Shown: positions 34,901-43,193 of the stretch, piece by piece
Position numbering within the stretch: position 1 is the stretch's first letter
Layout: each line of letters starts with the position of its first letter
From: Tenacibaculum aiptasiae
Lineage (GTDB): Bacteria; Bacteroidota; Bacteroidia; Flavobacteriales; Flavobacteriaceae
DNA: 64,000 bases
Assembly (NCBI RefSeq): GCF_008806755.1
Contig: NZ_WAAU01000012.1
Coordinates: 62,220 to 126,219 of the forward strand
Direction of reading: 5' to 3'
The notes under the pieces: model-generated
Seen by the model: only the letters and a program-made list of their open reading frames with translations
Databases searched by the model: none
What the model was told of the DNA's origin: nothing
Made by a program: the position numbers and the translations under genes

Positions 34901-35476
34901 TAGCGCTTCGTCAACTTCCCATTCTCCTGAGAAAGAGGTTTGTTTATCAAAAAGATTTTGTCCATCGTGCATATACACTACTGGATAAGATTTTTTCGAT
35001 TTTGTATAACCTGGTGGTAAATACAGTCGGATTGTTCTTTTTCTATTTAATTCTGGAATCTCAAATTCTTCTGATATAACTGTTACGTTTTTAGAAGCTG
35101 TTGAACTTTTCTCTGAACTTGTTAAATGAGACCAACCTGCTATTTTGATTTTTAAAGTATCATTTGCTTTATTGAACTTATATGATCTATTATCTATACT
35201 TGTTCCATCAGCTGCCGATTCTGCAGTTTTCCATGAACCTTGCGTAAACTTGAATAAAATATTTTTTGATTGATGTGGAAGTGTTATGCTATAAACTCCC
35301 TCTTTATTATCTAGTTGATATTCTTTTTTTCCTCCAGACCAACCTTCAAAATTTCCAGAAATAAATATTGGAGTATCTTTTGAAGTTCCACTTGGTAATT
35401 CATCAATTGTAATAGTTACCTGTGCTAATAAATTGTAACCTATAAATAAAAATAATATACTTAAAAGTTTTTTCAC
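31994..35476 (-). CDS. Three-part protein: starch-binding-like domain, esterase, GH31
   Basis: 1160 residues. A signal peptide (ends LLAQ, about 19) is followed by a beta-sandwich resembling CBM20/48 (about 20-115, FISGNFEGWSGGKKEY). An alpha/beta-hydrolase of the esterase D type comes next (about 130-395) with nucleophile Ser266 in GSSMGG, YMHDGQNLFD and the likely catalytic His in EGKHNEELW. A GH31 domain follows to the end, with DLYWFG, the nucleophile Asp in FWGDLGEPE, the acid/base Asp in WSGDVNRTW and SDLGGF. GH31 alpha-glucosidases clip terminal glucose. The esterase part may remove acyl groups from alpha-glucans, or may be an inactive binding module. The fusion is intact in frame. It lies 6 nt after the GH13 gene upstream. 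Confidence 0.88.
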   Translation of the reverse strand: MKKLLSILFLFIGYNLLAQVTITIDELPSGTSKDTPIFISGNFEGWSGGKKEYQLDNKEGVYSITLPHQSKNILFKFTQGSWKTAESAADGTSIDNRSYKFNKANDTLKIKIAGWSHLTSSEKSSTASKNVTVISEEFEIPELNRKRTIRLYLPPGYTKSKKSYPVVYMHDGQNLFDKQTSFSGEWEVDEALNKLYEDKNLQLIVVGIDNGGSKRLDEYSPWKNNRYGGGEGEAYLEFIVNILKPYIDSKYRTLKNKSNTGIIGSSMGGLISHYAGLKYPKVFGKIGVYSPSFWFAPEVVGFSKNRGNLSDTKMYFLAGGKEGGNTAFNEISKTVRDMNLMVDVLKEQNFPSENIKVKVVPEGKHNEELWKTNFEETILWLFKNEIEERKFDSVQFVKDELEIKVSDGSYLIKFLNSQIVETTFVPKDQKEAKKASHAVVINSVYKNVKFKEGKEKIEFSTKDVSVVIQKRPFNISYWYKGKELVSEKNGYQRNDDFETLQFNLQPSEVLYGGGARALGMNRRGNRLRLYNRAHYGYEEKSKLMNYTMPLVYSSNLYAIHFDNAPIGYLDLDSKKNNTLTYETISGRKTYQVIVGDSWLNLIDNYTDLTGKQPMLPRWALGNFSSRFGYHSQKETENTIAKFKSEKIPVDAVILDLYWFGKDIQGTMGNLEVYKDSFPDMKKMVSDFKKEGVKTVLITEPFIVSTSKKWKDAVANNVLAKDSIGNPATYDFYFGNTGIVDIYSKQGKEWFWNIYKDIKSLGIQGFWGDLGEPEVHPTWVQHATGSADEVHNIYGHDWARLIFEGYQKEYPNERPFILMRAGYSGSQRFGMVPWSGDVNRTWGGLHSQPEIALQMGMQGLGYMHSDLGGFAGANLNDELYTRWLQYGVFQPIYRPHAQEEVASEPVFREPKTKALAKKSIELRYQLLPYNYHLVFENNQYGKPLMRPLFFEEKENKVLQGKSTTYLWGNDFLVTPIMKSKIREQEVYFPKKNVWFDFYTDEKITGGKAQKVQVKETSIPTYVRAGAFIPMTETIQNTEEYNQNKINVHYYHDPSVEKSKRELYNDDGRTVKAFEKGKFELITFESQSNKKGLEIKLSSKKGKEYAISEKEINLIIHNIDAKPTRIKVGKKKEKIDWNAKTKVLRIPVTWKTTTSKNIKIKF

Positions 35477-35482
35477 TTAGTT

Positions 35483-37414
35483 TTATTGTTTTGTAGTTAA
35501 TAACAAGCTTCCTTTTTTATTTAAAAGAAGACTATCTTGCCATACAGTAGTTTTGTTTGTAATTATATTTTTAAACGTTTTTCCTTTAAGATTCATTTCT
35601 TTAAAGCGATTCAAGTCTAATACATAAGGCTTATCGTTCTTATTTAAAATCAACACTACTACTTCATCTTCATATTTTCTAAATAAGACATATACTCCTT
35701 CTTTTGGAGCAAAATGCACTGTTTTTCCTTCTTGAATTGCTTTACTCTTCTTACGATAAGTTAATAGTTTTGAAACAAAACTTTGCATTTCTATTTGCTC
35801 TTTAGACAAACCGTTTTTTGTAAATGCATTTATTTTATCGCCTTCCCAGCCTCCTGGAAAATCTGTTCGAATTAACCCATGATCTCCAGGTTTAGCAGTA
35901 TCGTCCATTAAAATCTCAGTTCCGTAATATACTTGTAATATTCTTGGTAAAACTGAATAAGTAGCTAATGCCATTTTTGTATTTACAACATCCTCTTTAA
36001 GCTGCGTGTAAATTCTACTTTTATCATGGTTATCTGGAAAAATTAAAATGTCTTTTGGTGTTTTATAATGAAAGTCGTTGGCTAAACCTTCATATATTTT
36101 AACTAGTCCTTTATTCCATTTTTCTGGTTCATTTAATGCATCTACAACATTTTTTTGCATTGCAAAATCCATAGTAGACTTTAAATTTGATTGATAACCA
36201 TCTCTATTCTTTTTTCCTTTCTGCCAGTATCCTATTAACAATGGATTATAACTCCACTCTTCTCCTACAATTGAAAAATTCGGATATTCATTCATAATAG
36301 CATTTACCCAATTTGCCATAAACTTTTTATCTGGATAAGGATAGGTGTCTTGTCGAATTCCTCCTAAACCTAAGGTTTCTATCCACCAAATTGAATTTTG
36401 GATAATATAGCTAGCCATAAAAGGATTTCGTTGGTTTAAATCTGGCATATCGGAAACAAACCAACCTTCAGTATTTTCTTTCGCATCTATTTCTGAAGCA
36501 TATAAATCTTGATTTGTTGTTCTTTTATGATTTGAGTGCTTTACAGTTTTCCATGACCAATTTTCTTTATTTTTTTCATAGTGTGATTGATAATTAACCC
36601 AATTATCAAAAGGTAAGTCTTTCATCCACCAATGCTCTAATCCACAATGATTAGCTACCTGATCCATTATTAATTTCATTCCTCTTTTAGACAATTCTGA
36701 TGATAATTTTTTATAATCATCTAAAGTTCCAAATCGAGGATCTACTTTATAATAATCGGTCATAGCATAACCATGATAAGAAGCATTCGGCATATCATTT
36801 ATTAAAACTGGAGTTGGCCAAATAGCCGTAAAACCTAAGTTTTCTATATAATCTAAATGATTTATAATTCCTTCTAAATCTCCTCCATGTCGTTTATAAT
36901 CATCATTTCTATCGACACCAGTTTCTTTAAGACTTTGAAAACTATCATTCTTTGAGTTTCCATTTGCAAAACGATCGGGAGTTATTAAGTAAATTGCATC
37001 TGAACTATTAAAACCGATATACTCATCTGCTGATTTTTTTCTTGGCTTTAATTCGTACGTATGTGTTTTTTTTGAGTTATCGTTTAAAGTAAAAACGATA
37101 TCAAACTTTCCTGGTTTAGTGTTTTTATTAATCGTTAAATCGATGAATAAATAGTTGTTACTTTTTGCCTTATGAATCTTGTTTATAGTTATTCCTTTGT
37201 AAGAAATTGCAGGTTTTGAATTTCCTATATTTTCTTCTTTCACTAGTAACTGAAGTGTATCATTTGTAAAACCCACCCACCAGTTTGGAGGCTCTACACG
37301 TTCTAAAAAAGTATTTGAAACAGCTACCTGAGTTTCTTTTATTTCACCTTCTTTTTTTTCAGAGTTACATGAAATAAAAACTAATAAAATAATATATAAA
37401 CCTATTTTTTTCAT
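35483..37414 (-). CDS. GH13 neopullulanase/cyclomaltodextrinase-like lipoprotein (SusA-like)
   Basis: 643 residues. The lipobox is FISC near residue 16. The N-terminal immunoglobulin-like domain (about 35-130, VEPPNWWVGFTNDTLQLLV) is characteristic of the cyclomaltodextrinase/neopullulanase group. The GH13 regions follow: LIMDQVANHCG, the nucleophile Asp in GIRQDTYPYPD, Glu in IVGEEWSYN and Asp in FPDNHDKSR. It hydrolyses maltooligosaccharides, pullulan or cyclodextrins in the periplasm. A hairpin with a short T-run separates it from the GH65 gene upstream and may lower its expression relative to the cytoplasmic genes. Confidence 0.9.
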   Translation of the reverse strand: MKKIGLYIILLVFISCNSEKKEGEIKETQVAVSNTFLERVEPPNWWVGFTNDTLQLLVKEENIGNSKPAISYKGITINKIHKAKSNNYLFIDLTINKNTKPGKFDIVFTLNDNSKKTHTYELKPRKKSADEYIGFNSSDAIYLITPDRFANGNSKNDSFQSLKETGVDRNDDYKRHGGDLEGIINHLDYIENLGFTAIWPTPVLINDMPNASYHGYAMTDYYKVDPRFGTLDDYKKLSSELSKRGMKLIMDQVANHCGLEHWWMKDLPFDNWVNYQSHYEKNKENWSWKTVKHSNHKRTTNQDLYASEIDAKENTEGWFVSDMPDLNQRNPFMASYIIQNSIWWIETLGLGGIRQDTYPYPDKKFMANWVNAIMNEYPNFSIVGEEWSYNPLLIGYWQKGKKNRDGYQSNLKSTMDFAMQKNVVDALNEPEKWNKGLVKIYEGLANDFHYKTPKDILIFPDNHDKSRIYTQLKEDVVNTKMALATYSVLPRILQVYYGTEILMDDTAKPGDHGLIRTDFPGGWEGDKINAFTKNGLSKEQIEMQSFVSKLLTYRKKSKAIQEGKTVHFAPKEGVYVLFRKYEDEVVVLILNKNDKPYVLDLNRFKEMNLKGKTFKNIITNKTTVWQDSLLLNKKGSLLLTTKQ

Positions 37415-37424
37415 AAGAATAAAA

Positions 37425-37448
37425 CCTCACAGAAATTCATCTGTGAGG
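37425..37448 (-). terminator. Intra-operon hairpin between GH65 and SusA-like genes
   Basis: The 9-bp perfect stem CCTCACAGA / TCTGTGAGG has a 6-nt loop and is followed on the minus strand by TTTTATT, 11 nt before the next start codon. It has the form of a partial terminator or an mRNA-processing/stability element at the boundary between cytoplasmic and exported products. Confidence 0.6.
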
Positions 37449-37460
37449 GATTAATTTTGA

Positions 37461-39767
37461 TTACACAGTAATCATACTATTAGGGGATATTTTTATGCTT
37501 TTTGATTCGAATAAAACTTCTAATTCTTCAGTTCCTTCTAATTCAAATTCAGTCTTTTCGTGATTTACAGATACTTTTAATATTTGATTTCTAAAGTTAA
37601 CTTTAAAAGAGTATCCATCCCATTGCTTAGGAATCTTTGGTTCGAATGAAAGTTTATTTTCTTTAATTCTCATTCCTCCAAAACCTTCAACAATACTCAT
37701 CCAAGTTCCCGCCATTGAAGTAATATGTAGTCCTTCTTCTACTTCTTTGTTATAGTCATCTAAATCTAAACGAGAAGTACGTAAATAGAATTCATATGCT
37801 TGATCCATTCTATCTAATTTAGCTGCTTGAATACTATGTACACAAGGCGACAATGAGCTTTCGTGAACTGTAAATGGTTCATAAAAATCGAAGTGTTTCT
37901 CTAATTGTTCTTTTGAAAAATGATCTTCAAAGAAATAGAAACCTTGTAATATATCTGCTTGCTTAATATATGGTGATCTTAATATTCGATCCCAACTCCA
38001 TTTTTGGTTAATTGGTCTTTGCGACTTATCTAAATCTGCCACTGACACCAATTCTTTATCTAAAAATCCATCTTGTTGTAAGAATACGTCATGCTTTTCC
38101 GAATACGGGAAATACATATTTTCTGCTACTTTTTTCCAAGCTGCTAACTCTTCATTAGTTATTTGAGTTTTTTCTAAAATTCGCTCGTAATCTTTAGCAT
38201 AGTCCTTAGCTACTTTAGCAATGCTTTCTAAAGCATATTCTATACACCATTTGGCAGTATAATTTGTATACCAGTTATTGTTTACATTGTTTTCGTACTC
38301 ATTTGGACCTGTTACTCCAAGAATTACATACTTATCTTTTGCAGTTGAGAATGTAGCTCTTTGCTGCCAAAAACGCGCAATTCCAATAAGTACTTCTAAT
38401 CCTTTTTCTGGTATATATGAATAATCTCCTGTATACCTGAAATAATTGTAAATAGCAAATGCTATAGCTCCATTTCTATGAATCTCTTCAAAAGTAATTT
38501 CCCACTCGTTATGACATTCTTCTCCATTCATTGTTACCATTGGGTACAATGCAGCTCCATTGGTAAATCCAAGTTTTTCTGCATTTTCTATGGCTCTATC
38601 TAAATGATGGTAACGATATTCTAACAAGTTTCTTGCTACTTTTTCATCTTTTGTAGCCATGTAAAATGGTATACAATATGCTTCGGTATCCCAATAAGTA
38701 CTTCCACCATATTTTTCTCCTGTAAATCCTTTAGGTCCTATATTCAATAAAGGATCAGTACCTAAATAAGTTTGATTTAATTGAAAAATATTAAATCTAA
38801 TTCCTTGTTGAGCTTTTACATCACCAGAGATCGTTATATCTGCAGTTTCCCAAATCTTTGCCCAAGAGTTTTTCTGTAGTTCTAGCAAGTCATTAAATCC
38901 TAATGACGTAGCTTTTATTAAAACTGATTTTGCAGCTAAAACTAACTCGCTTTTATCATGATTTCTATCAGCAGTGTATCCAGCAAACTTAAATATGGTA
39001 TAACTTTCTTTCTCCTTAACCTCTGCTGTATAATTAAAAGAAACTTTCTTTTCAGATTTTACTACTTCTGGCTGAATACTTAGTTGTTTTCCATTCAATT
39101 CTAATTGAGACTCCATGAATGTACAAGTATGGAACTCAGTTTTCATTGTATGCGCCTCTATAAATGCTTGATTTCCTTCTGTTGATACATTTAGAGTGTT
39201 CCAGAATTTCGCATCCCAGTTTGTATCTTCATTAGTAATTCCACTATCTAAATATGGCTCAAAACTAATTGTGGCATTAGAATTTAATGGTGTTATTGTA
39301 TACTTAATAGCACCTACTTCATCTAACTCTAAACTTAAAAAACGTTTTGCTTCTACAGAAATCTCTATTCCATTTTGTAAAGTCGCTTTGAAGGTTCTTG
39401 ATAACCAACCTTCCTTCATATTCAACTCTCTTCTGAATTCTGTAATTTTTGAACAGGTATTTAAATCTACTTGTTCGTCATTTACTTTTACGTTAATTCC
39501 TATCCAGTTTGGAGCATTTAAAACTTTTGCAAAATACTCTGGATAACCATTCTTCCACCATCCAACTCTTGTTTTATCTGGGTAATAAACCCCTGCGATA
39601 TAACTTCCTTGAAAAGTGTCTCCTGTATATGTTTCTTCAAAATTGGCGCGTTGCCCCATAGCCCCATTTCCAATACTGAAAAGGCTTTCTGATGATTTTA
39701 CACGTTCTGCATTAAATCCCTCTTCTATAATACTCCATTCGTTGGATTTGATATAATCTTGATTCAT
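37461..39767 (-). CDS. GH65 maltose phosphorylase-like enzyme
   Basis: 768 residues, full length for the family, and no signal peptide, so cytoplasmic. The N-terminal beta-sandwich leads into an (alpha/alpha)6 barrel with GGSTYWDTEAY, ALYPMVTMNGEECHNEWE, the catalytic Glu in the ITFEEIHRNGAIA region and VTGPNEYENNVNNNWYTN. It phosphorolyses maltose to beta-glucose-1-phosphate and glucose. The adjoining beta-phosphoglucomutase gene supports this product; a kojibiose or trehalose phosphorylase activity is less likely given the starch context. Confidence 0.92.
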   Translation of the reverse strand: MNQDYIKSNEWSIIEEGFNAERVKSSESLFSIGNGAMGQRANFEETYTGDTFQGSYIAGVYYPDKTRVGWWKNGYPEYFAKVLNAPNWIGINVKVNDEQVDLNTCSKITEFRRELNMKEGWLSRTFKATLQNGIEISVEAKRFLSLELDEVGAIKYTITPLNSNATISFEPYLDSGITNEDTNWDAKFWNTLNVSTEGNQAFIEAHTMKTEFHTCTFMESQLELNGKQLSIQPEVVKSEKKVSFNYTAEVKEKESYTIFKFAGYTADRNHDKSELVLAAKSVLIKATSLGFNDLLELQKNSWAKIWETADITISGDVKAQQGIRFNIFQLNQTYLGTDPLLNIGPKGFTGEKYGGSTYWDTEAYCIPFYMATKDEKVARNLLEYRYHHLDRAIENAEKLGFTNGAALYPMVTMNGEECHNEWEITFEEIHRNGAIAFAIYNYFRYTGDYSYIPEKGLEVLIGIARFWQQRATFSTAKDKYVILGVTGPNEYENNVNNNWYTNYTAKWCIEYALESIAKVAKDYAKDYERILEKTQITNEELAAWKKVAENMYFPYSEKHDVFLQQDGFLDKELVSVADLDKSQRPINQKWSWDRILRSPYIKQADILQGFYFFEDHFSKEQLEKHFDFYEPFTVHESSLSPCVHSIQAAKLDRMDQAYEFYLRTSRLDLDDYNKEVEEGLHITSMAGTWMSIVEGFGGMRIKENKLSFEPKIPKQWDGYSFKVNFRNQILKVSVNHEKTEFELEGTEELEVLFESKSIKISPNSMITV

Positions 39768-39811
39768 TTTAAATCATTCTATTTTTTAAAACTCTACTTA
39801 AGTTTTGTTTT

Positions 39812-40465
39812 CTATTTCTCTATTAACTCTTTTAAAAAGACGATGCTTATCTCAGTAAAATCACTAAAAACATAATCTGCTTCTTTTAAAACATCTTTAT
39901 CTCCAATACCTATTGATATCATGTTTGCATTGTTAGCAGCTTGAACTCCCGCTAAAGAATCTTCAAAAACAATACAGTTTTGCGGAATCATTTCTAACGA
40001 TTTCGCAGCATTTAAAAATACTTCTGGATCTGGTTTTGCTTTTGATACATCATTACCATCAACAATAGCATTGAAATCTGAAATTAAATTCACCTTTTTT
40101 AAAATTTGTCTAGCATTTTTACTTGCTGACCCCAGCGATATTGGCTGGTCTTCTTTTTTTAAGTAATTCAATACTTTAGGAACATCTGGCAAAATCTCAC
40201 TTTCATCCATCTTGGCTATATAACTCAAATAATCATTATTTTTTTTTGCCATGAGTTCCATAAATTCGTCTTCTGGAATTGTTTTATTTCCCCAAGACAA
40301 TATTTTTTCTAAAGATCTTACTCTACTTACTCCTTTTAATTGTTCGTTTTGAGTTTCGGTAAAATCTATTCCTATATCATTTGCTAATTTTTTCCAAGCT
40401 AGAAAATGATATTTTGCGGTGTCAACAATAACACCGTCTAAATCGAAAATAAATCCTTTCTTCAT
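39812..40465 (-). CDS. pgmB: Beta-phosphoglucomutase
   Basis: 217-residue HAD-superfamily enzyme. The nucleophile Asp8 and acid/base Asp10 lie in FIFDLDGVIVDT. The cap region contains the substrate-binding segment LKGVSRVRSLEKIL. SLGSASKNA and CIVFEDSLAGVQAA are the remaining HAD motifs. It converts beta-glucose-1-phosphate to glucose-6-phosphate in the cytoplasm, completing maltose phosphorolysis with the GH65 enzyme encoded 44 nt downstream. The MFS transporter gene lies 2 nt upstream. Confidence 0.95.
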   Translation of the reverse strand: MKKGFIFDLDGVIVDTAKYHFLAWKKLANDIGIDFTETQNEQLKGVSRVRSLEKILSWGNKTIPEDEFMELMAKKNNDYLSYIAKMDESEILPDVPKVLNYLKKEDQPISLGSASKNARQILKKVNLISDFNAIVDGNDVSKAKPDPEVFLNAAKSLEMIPQNCIVFEDSLAGVQAANNANMISIGIGDKDVLKEADYVFSDFTEISIVFLKELIEK

Positions 40466-40467
40466 TT

Positions 40468-41844
40468 TTATTCTTCTACTGTTTGGTAAGTAATTGCTTT
40501 AGGGTTTGTTATTAAGAAGTTTGCTAAACCAGCTAATAGTAAACTTACCCCAGCTACTGTCATTGCATTAATAGCTTCTTCGCCTAATAAACCAGAAATA
40601 AAATTAACTCCTCCTAAAGCAGCAACAATCTGAGGTATTACAATAAACATATTGAATATCCCCATAATTACTCCCATCTTTTTAGGATCAACGGAACTTG
40701 ACAACATTGCATATGGCATTGACAAGATACTTCCCCAAGAAAACCCTATTAAAACAAACGAGATTGTTAAATATTCTGGCGATGGTATAAACTTCATCAT
40801 TAAGAAACCTAATCCCCCAAGGATTAAAGAAACCATGTGAACATACTTTCTATTAATTCTTCTTTTTGATGTATATAACACTAATAATAATGCAAAAGCC
40901 ATTGATGATAATCCATATGTCCCCATATATGACCCCACCAAGTTTGATGATTTTTGAAATGCTGTATTTGCTACATTAAATGCTTCTGCTTGTGCTGCTA
41001 CAGCCATATCATAATTCGTTTCAATTGGTGCGGGCGTTTTAAATACGTGCTCTGTAAGTGCAGGGTTAGCCATACTCCACATAGTAAAAAAAGCAAACCA
41101 ACTAAAAAATTGTATTACACCTAACCTCTTCATCGTTGAAGGCATACTTCCAACATTATTTAAAATATCTGGAATAAATTGATTCTTCTTAGCTTTTTCT
41201 TTTTCAAAAGCTTCCATATCCTCTGGAGGATACTCTGAAGTAGTAAAAACTGTGTAAAGAATACTTACTAAGAAAACAAAAGCTCCAATTGCAAAGGCTA
41301 CTTTTACCGACATTGGCACCACTCCTGAAGCAGCAGAATCACTTACTCCAAATTGTGAAACCATCCACGGTAAATTACTTGCTACCCAAGTTCCAATACC
41401 TATAATTAATGTTTGTACAACAAACCCATAAGAACGCTGAGATTCTGGCAACTTATCTGCCACTAAAGCTCTAAATGGCTCCATAGATACATTAATTGAA
41501 GCATCTAAAATCCATAAGAAACCAGCAGCAATCCATAAAGCTGGAGAATGCGGCACTAAAAATAATGCTAGGGAACTTAAAATAGCTCCTATTAAAAAAT
41601 AAGGACGCCTTCTTCCCCATTTCATACTCCAAGTTCTATCACTTAGATATCCAATAATTGGTTGAACTAATAGTCCTGTTAATGGAGCGGCAATCCAAAG
41701 CATAGGAATGTCATCCTTAGCAGCACCAAGAGTTTGAAATATTCGAGACATAAAGCCTCCTTGTAAGGCAAAACCGAACTGAATCCCTAAGAAACCGAAA
41801 CTCATGTTCCAAATTTCCCAGAAACTTAATTTACGCTTTTTCAT
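40468..41844 (-). CDS. MFS transporter, maltose/sugar:cation symporter-like
   Basis: 458 residues with about 12 membrane segments. The N-terminal FGFLGIQFGFALQGGFMSRIFQ and GYLSDRTWSMKWGRRRPY (the MFS loop 2-3 signature) match the branch that includes plant-type sucrose and bacterial maltose symporters. It would import maltose or glucose across the inner membrane. It is the first gene of the catabolic operon (transporter, PgmB, GH65, then exported hydrolases) and starts 135 nt after the LacI gene. Confidence 0.9.
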   Translation of the reverse strand: MKKRKLSFWEIWNMSFGFLGIQFGFALQGGFMSRIFQTLGAAKDDIPMLWIAAPLTGLLVQPIIGYLSDRTWSMKWGRRRPYFLIGAILSSLALFLVPHSPALWIAAGFLWILDASINVSMEPFRALVADKLPESQRSYGFVVQTLIIGIGTWVASNLPWMVSQFGVSDSAASGVVPMSVKVAFAIGAFVFLVSILYTVFTTSEYPPEDMEAFEKEKAKKNQFIPDILNNVGSMPSTMKRLGVIQFFSWFAFFTMWSMANPALTEHVFKTPAPIETNYDMAVAAQAEAFNVANTAFQKSSNLVGSYMGTYGLSSMAFALLLVLYTSKRRINRKYVHMVSLILGGLGFLMMKFIPSPEYLTISFVLIGFSWGSILSMPYAMLSSSVDPKKMGVIMGIFNMFIVIPQIVAALGGVNFISGLLGEEAINAMTVAGVSLLLAGLANFLITNPKAITYQTVEE

Positions 41845-41882
41845 TATCGTAATTAATTAGTTTATACTACGATAAGCGCTAT

Positions 41883-41924
41883 GACTTATCTATTTATTTG
41901 TGGAATAAAAATTATTGATAAGTC
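41883..41924. repeat. 8-bp inverted repeat in the LacI/MFS gap
   Basis: GACTTATC and GATAAGTC are separated by 26 nt, upstream of the transporter gene. It could be a protein site or chance in AT-rich DNA. It does not resemble the palindrome upstream of susC. Confidence 0.3.
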
Positions 41925-41979
41925 TTTTTGTCGTGATAAAGATATAACTTAGATTGTTAACTATGAAAAAAAGTTACTA

Positions 41980-42996
41980 TTACGATTTCGTAGATTCTCT
42001 AATCTTCAAGTTGCTGGAAATCACTTTTGTTTGAAACCTTTTTTTATCATCTCCATTTTCTATCCTATCTATTAACATTTCCGCTGCTTGTTTCCCCATT
42101 GTAAATCCATGTTGAACTACTGTAGTAATAGATGGTGATGAATATTCTGATATTAAACCATCTGTAAATCCGACTATTGAAATATCTTCAGGAACTCTCA
42201 AACCTTTTTCTTTTGCTATTCGTATAGCGATAGCTGCATAAATTTCGTTTACAGCAAATACAGCATCTACCTCATACTTAAACAATTCTTTAATTTGAGT
42301 ATAAATATCATTCTCTTCATCTACTTCAACAATTAAATCCCTATCAATAACTTCTCCTTGTTCCTTTAGTGCTTTTTCATAACCTTGCTCTCTATGCAAA
42401 CCTACCGTTACATGCTCAGGAGTAGTTATAATTGCTATTTTTTTACAACCTAAATCTAATAAATGTTTAGTTGCTTTATATCCTGCCCCTATATCATCAA
42501 CTATTACTTTATCACAATTTATAGACGCGTGCGTTCTATCAAACAATACTAAAGGAACTTCATTTTCTGTTAATCTTTTAAAATGTGAAAAGGTATTATT
42601 TTCTAGCGTTTCTTTCGCTATTGAGACTAATAAACCATCAACACTTCCATTAGTTAAAACATCTATGGTTTCTGCTTCTTTCTTCTCATTATTATTAGAA
42701 AAGCAAACCATGATATTATACCCTCTTTTATTCGCCTCGTCTTCAATACCTTTAATCACTGTTGAAAAGAAGTGATGTACAATTTTGGGTAATATAATAC
42801 CAATAACTTTTGTTTTCTGATTTCTTAATTGTAATGCTAAATTATTAGGTCTATAGTTATAGTAATCGGCATATGCTTTTATACGATCTTTCGTCTCTTT
42901 ACTAATTTCATAACTGTCTCTCAAAGCTTTAGAAACTGTTGAAACTGATACACCTAACTCTTTTGCTATTATCTTTATGGTAATTTTTGGCTTCAT
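41980..42996 (-). CDS. LacI-family transcriptional regulator of the alpha-glucan locus
   Basis: 338 residues. The N-terminal LacI-type helix-turn-helix (KITIKIIAKELGVSVSTVSKAL) is followed by the hinge helix region (NNLALQLRNQKTKVIGI) and a periplasmic-binding-protein-like effector domain. It probably senses maltose or a related sugar and controls both the catabolic operon and the divergent sus genes. The susC gene lies 197 nt away in the opposite direction, with a perfect palindromic operator in between. Bacteroides sus uses SusR, and many other PULs use hybrid sensors or sigma/anti-sigma pairs; the SusC here lacks the N-terminal signalling extension of the latter. Confidence 0.92.
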   Translation of the reverse strand: MKPKITIKIIAKELGVSVSTVSKALRDSYEISKETKDRIKAYADYYNYRPNNLALQLRNQKTKVIGIILPKIVHHFFSTVIKGIEDEANKRGYNIMVCFSNNNEKKEAETIDVLTNGSVDGLLVSIAKETLENNTFSHFKRLTENEVPLVLFDRTHASINCDKVIVDDIGAGYKATKHLLDLGCKKIAIITTPEHVTVGLHREQGYEKALKEQGEVIDRDLIVEVDEENDIYTQIKELFKYEVDAVFAVNEIYAAIAIRIAKEKGLRVPEDISIVGFTDGLISEYSSPSITTVVQHGFTMGKQAAEMLIDRIENGDDKKRFQTKVISSNLKIRESTKS

Positions 42997-43068
42997 ATTT
43001 TACAAAACTGATAAATTTTTCGGTTAATATTATCGATATGTTAAGTTAAAGTAAAAAAGTTATTAACA

Positions 43069-43082
43069 CGAAAACGTTTTCG
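43069..43082. promoter_or_regulatory. Perfect LacI-type operator CGAAAACGTTTTCG
   Basis: A 14-bp perfect palindrome with the central CG of LacI/GalR-family operators. It is located 73 nt before the lacI-family start and 112 nt before susC. It is the natural binding site for the adjoining regulator. Confidence 0.8.
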
Positions 43083-43193
43083 CAGCATTAATAGTACTTA
43101 GAAAGACATTTTAATGACTACCTTCACGGAGTGGAATTTAAATTATTGATTGCTTATTAATCAAATTTACAGTTATTATTTAATAATTTATAC

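Noticed and set aside
41883..41924. 8-bp inverted repeat as a terminator of the LacI gene
   Set aside because: The 26-nt loop and AT-rich arms make a stable hairpin unlikely; kept only as a low-confidence repeat.
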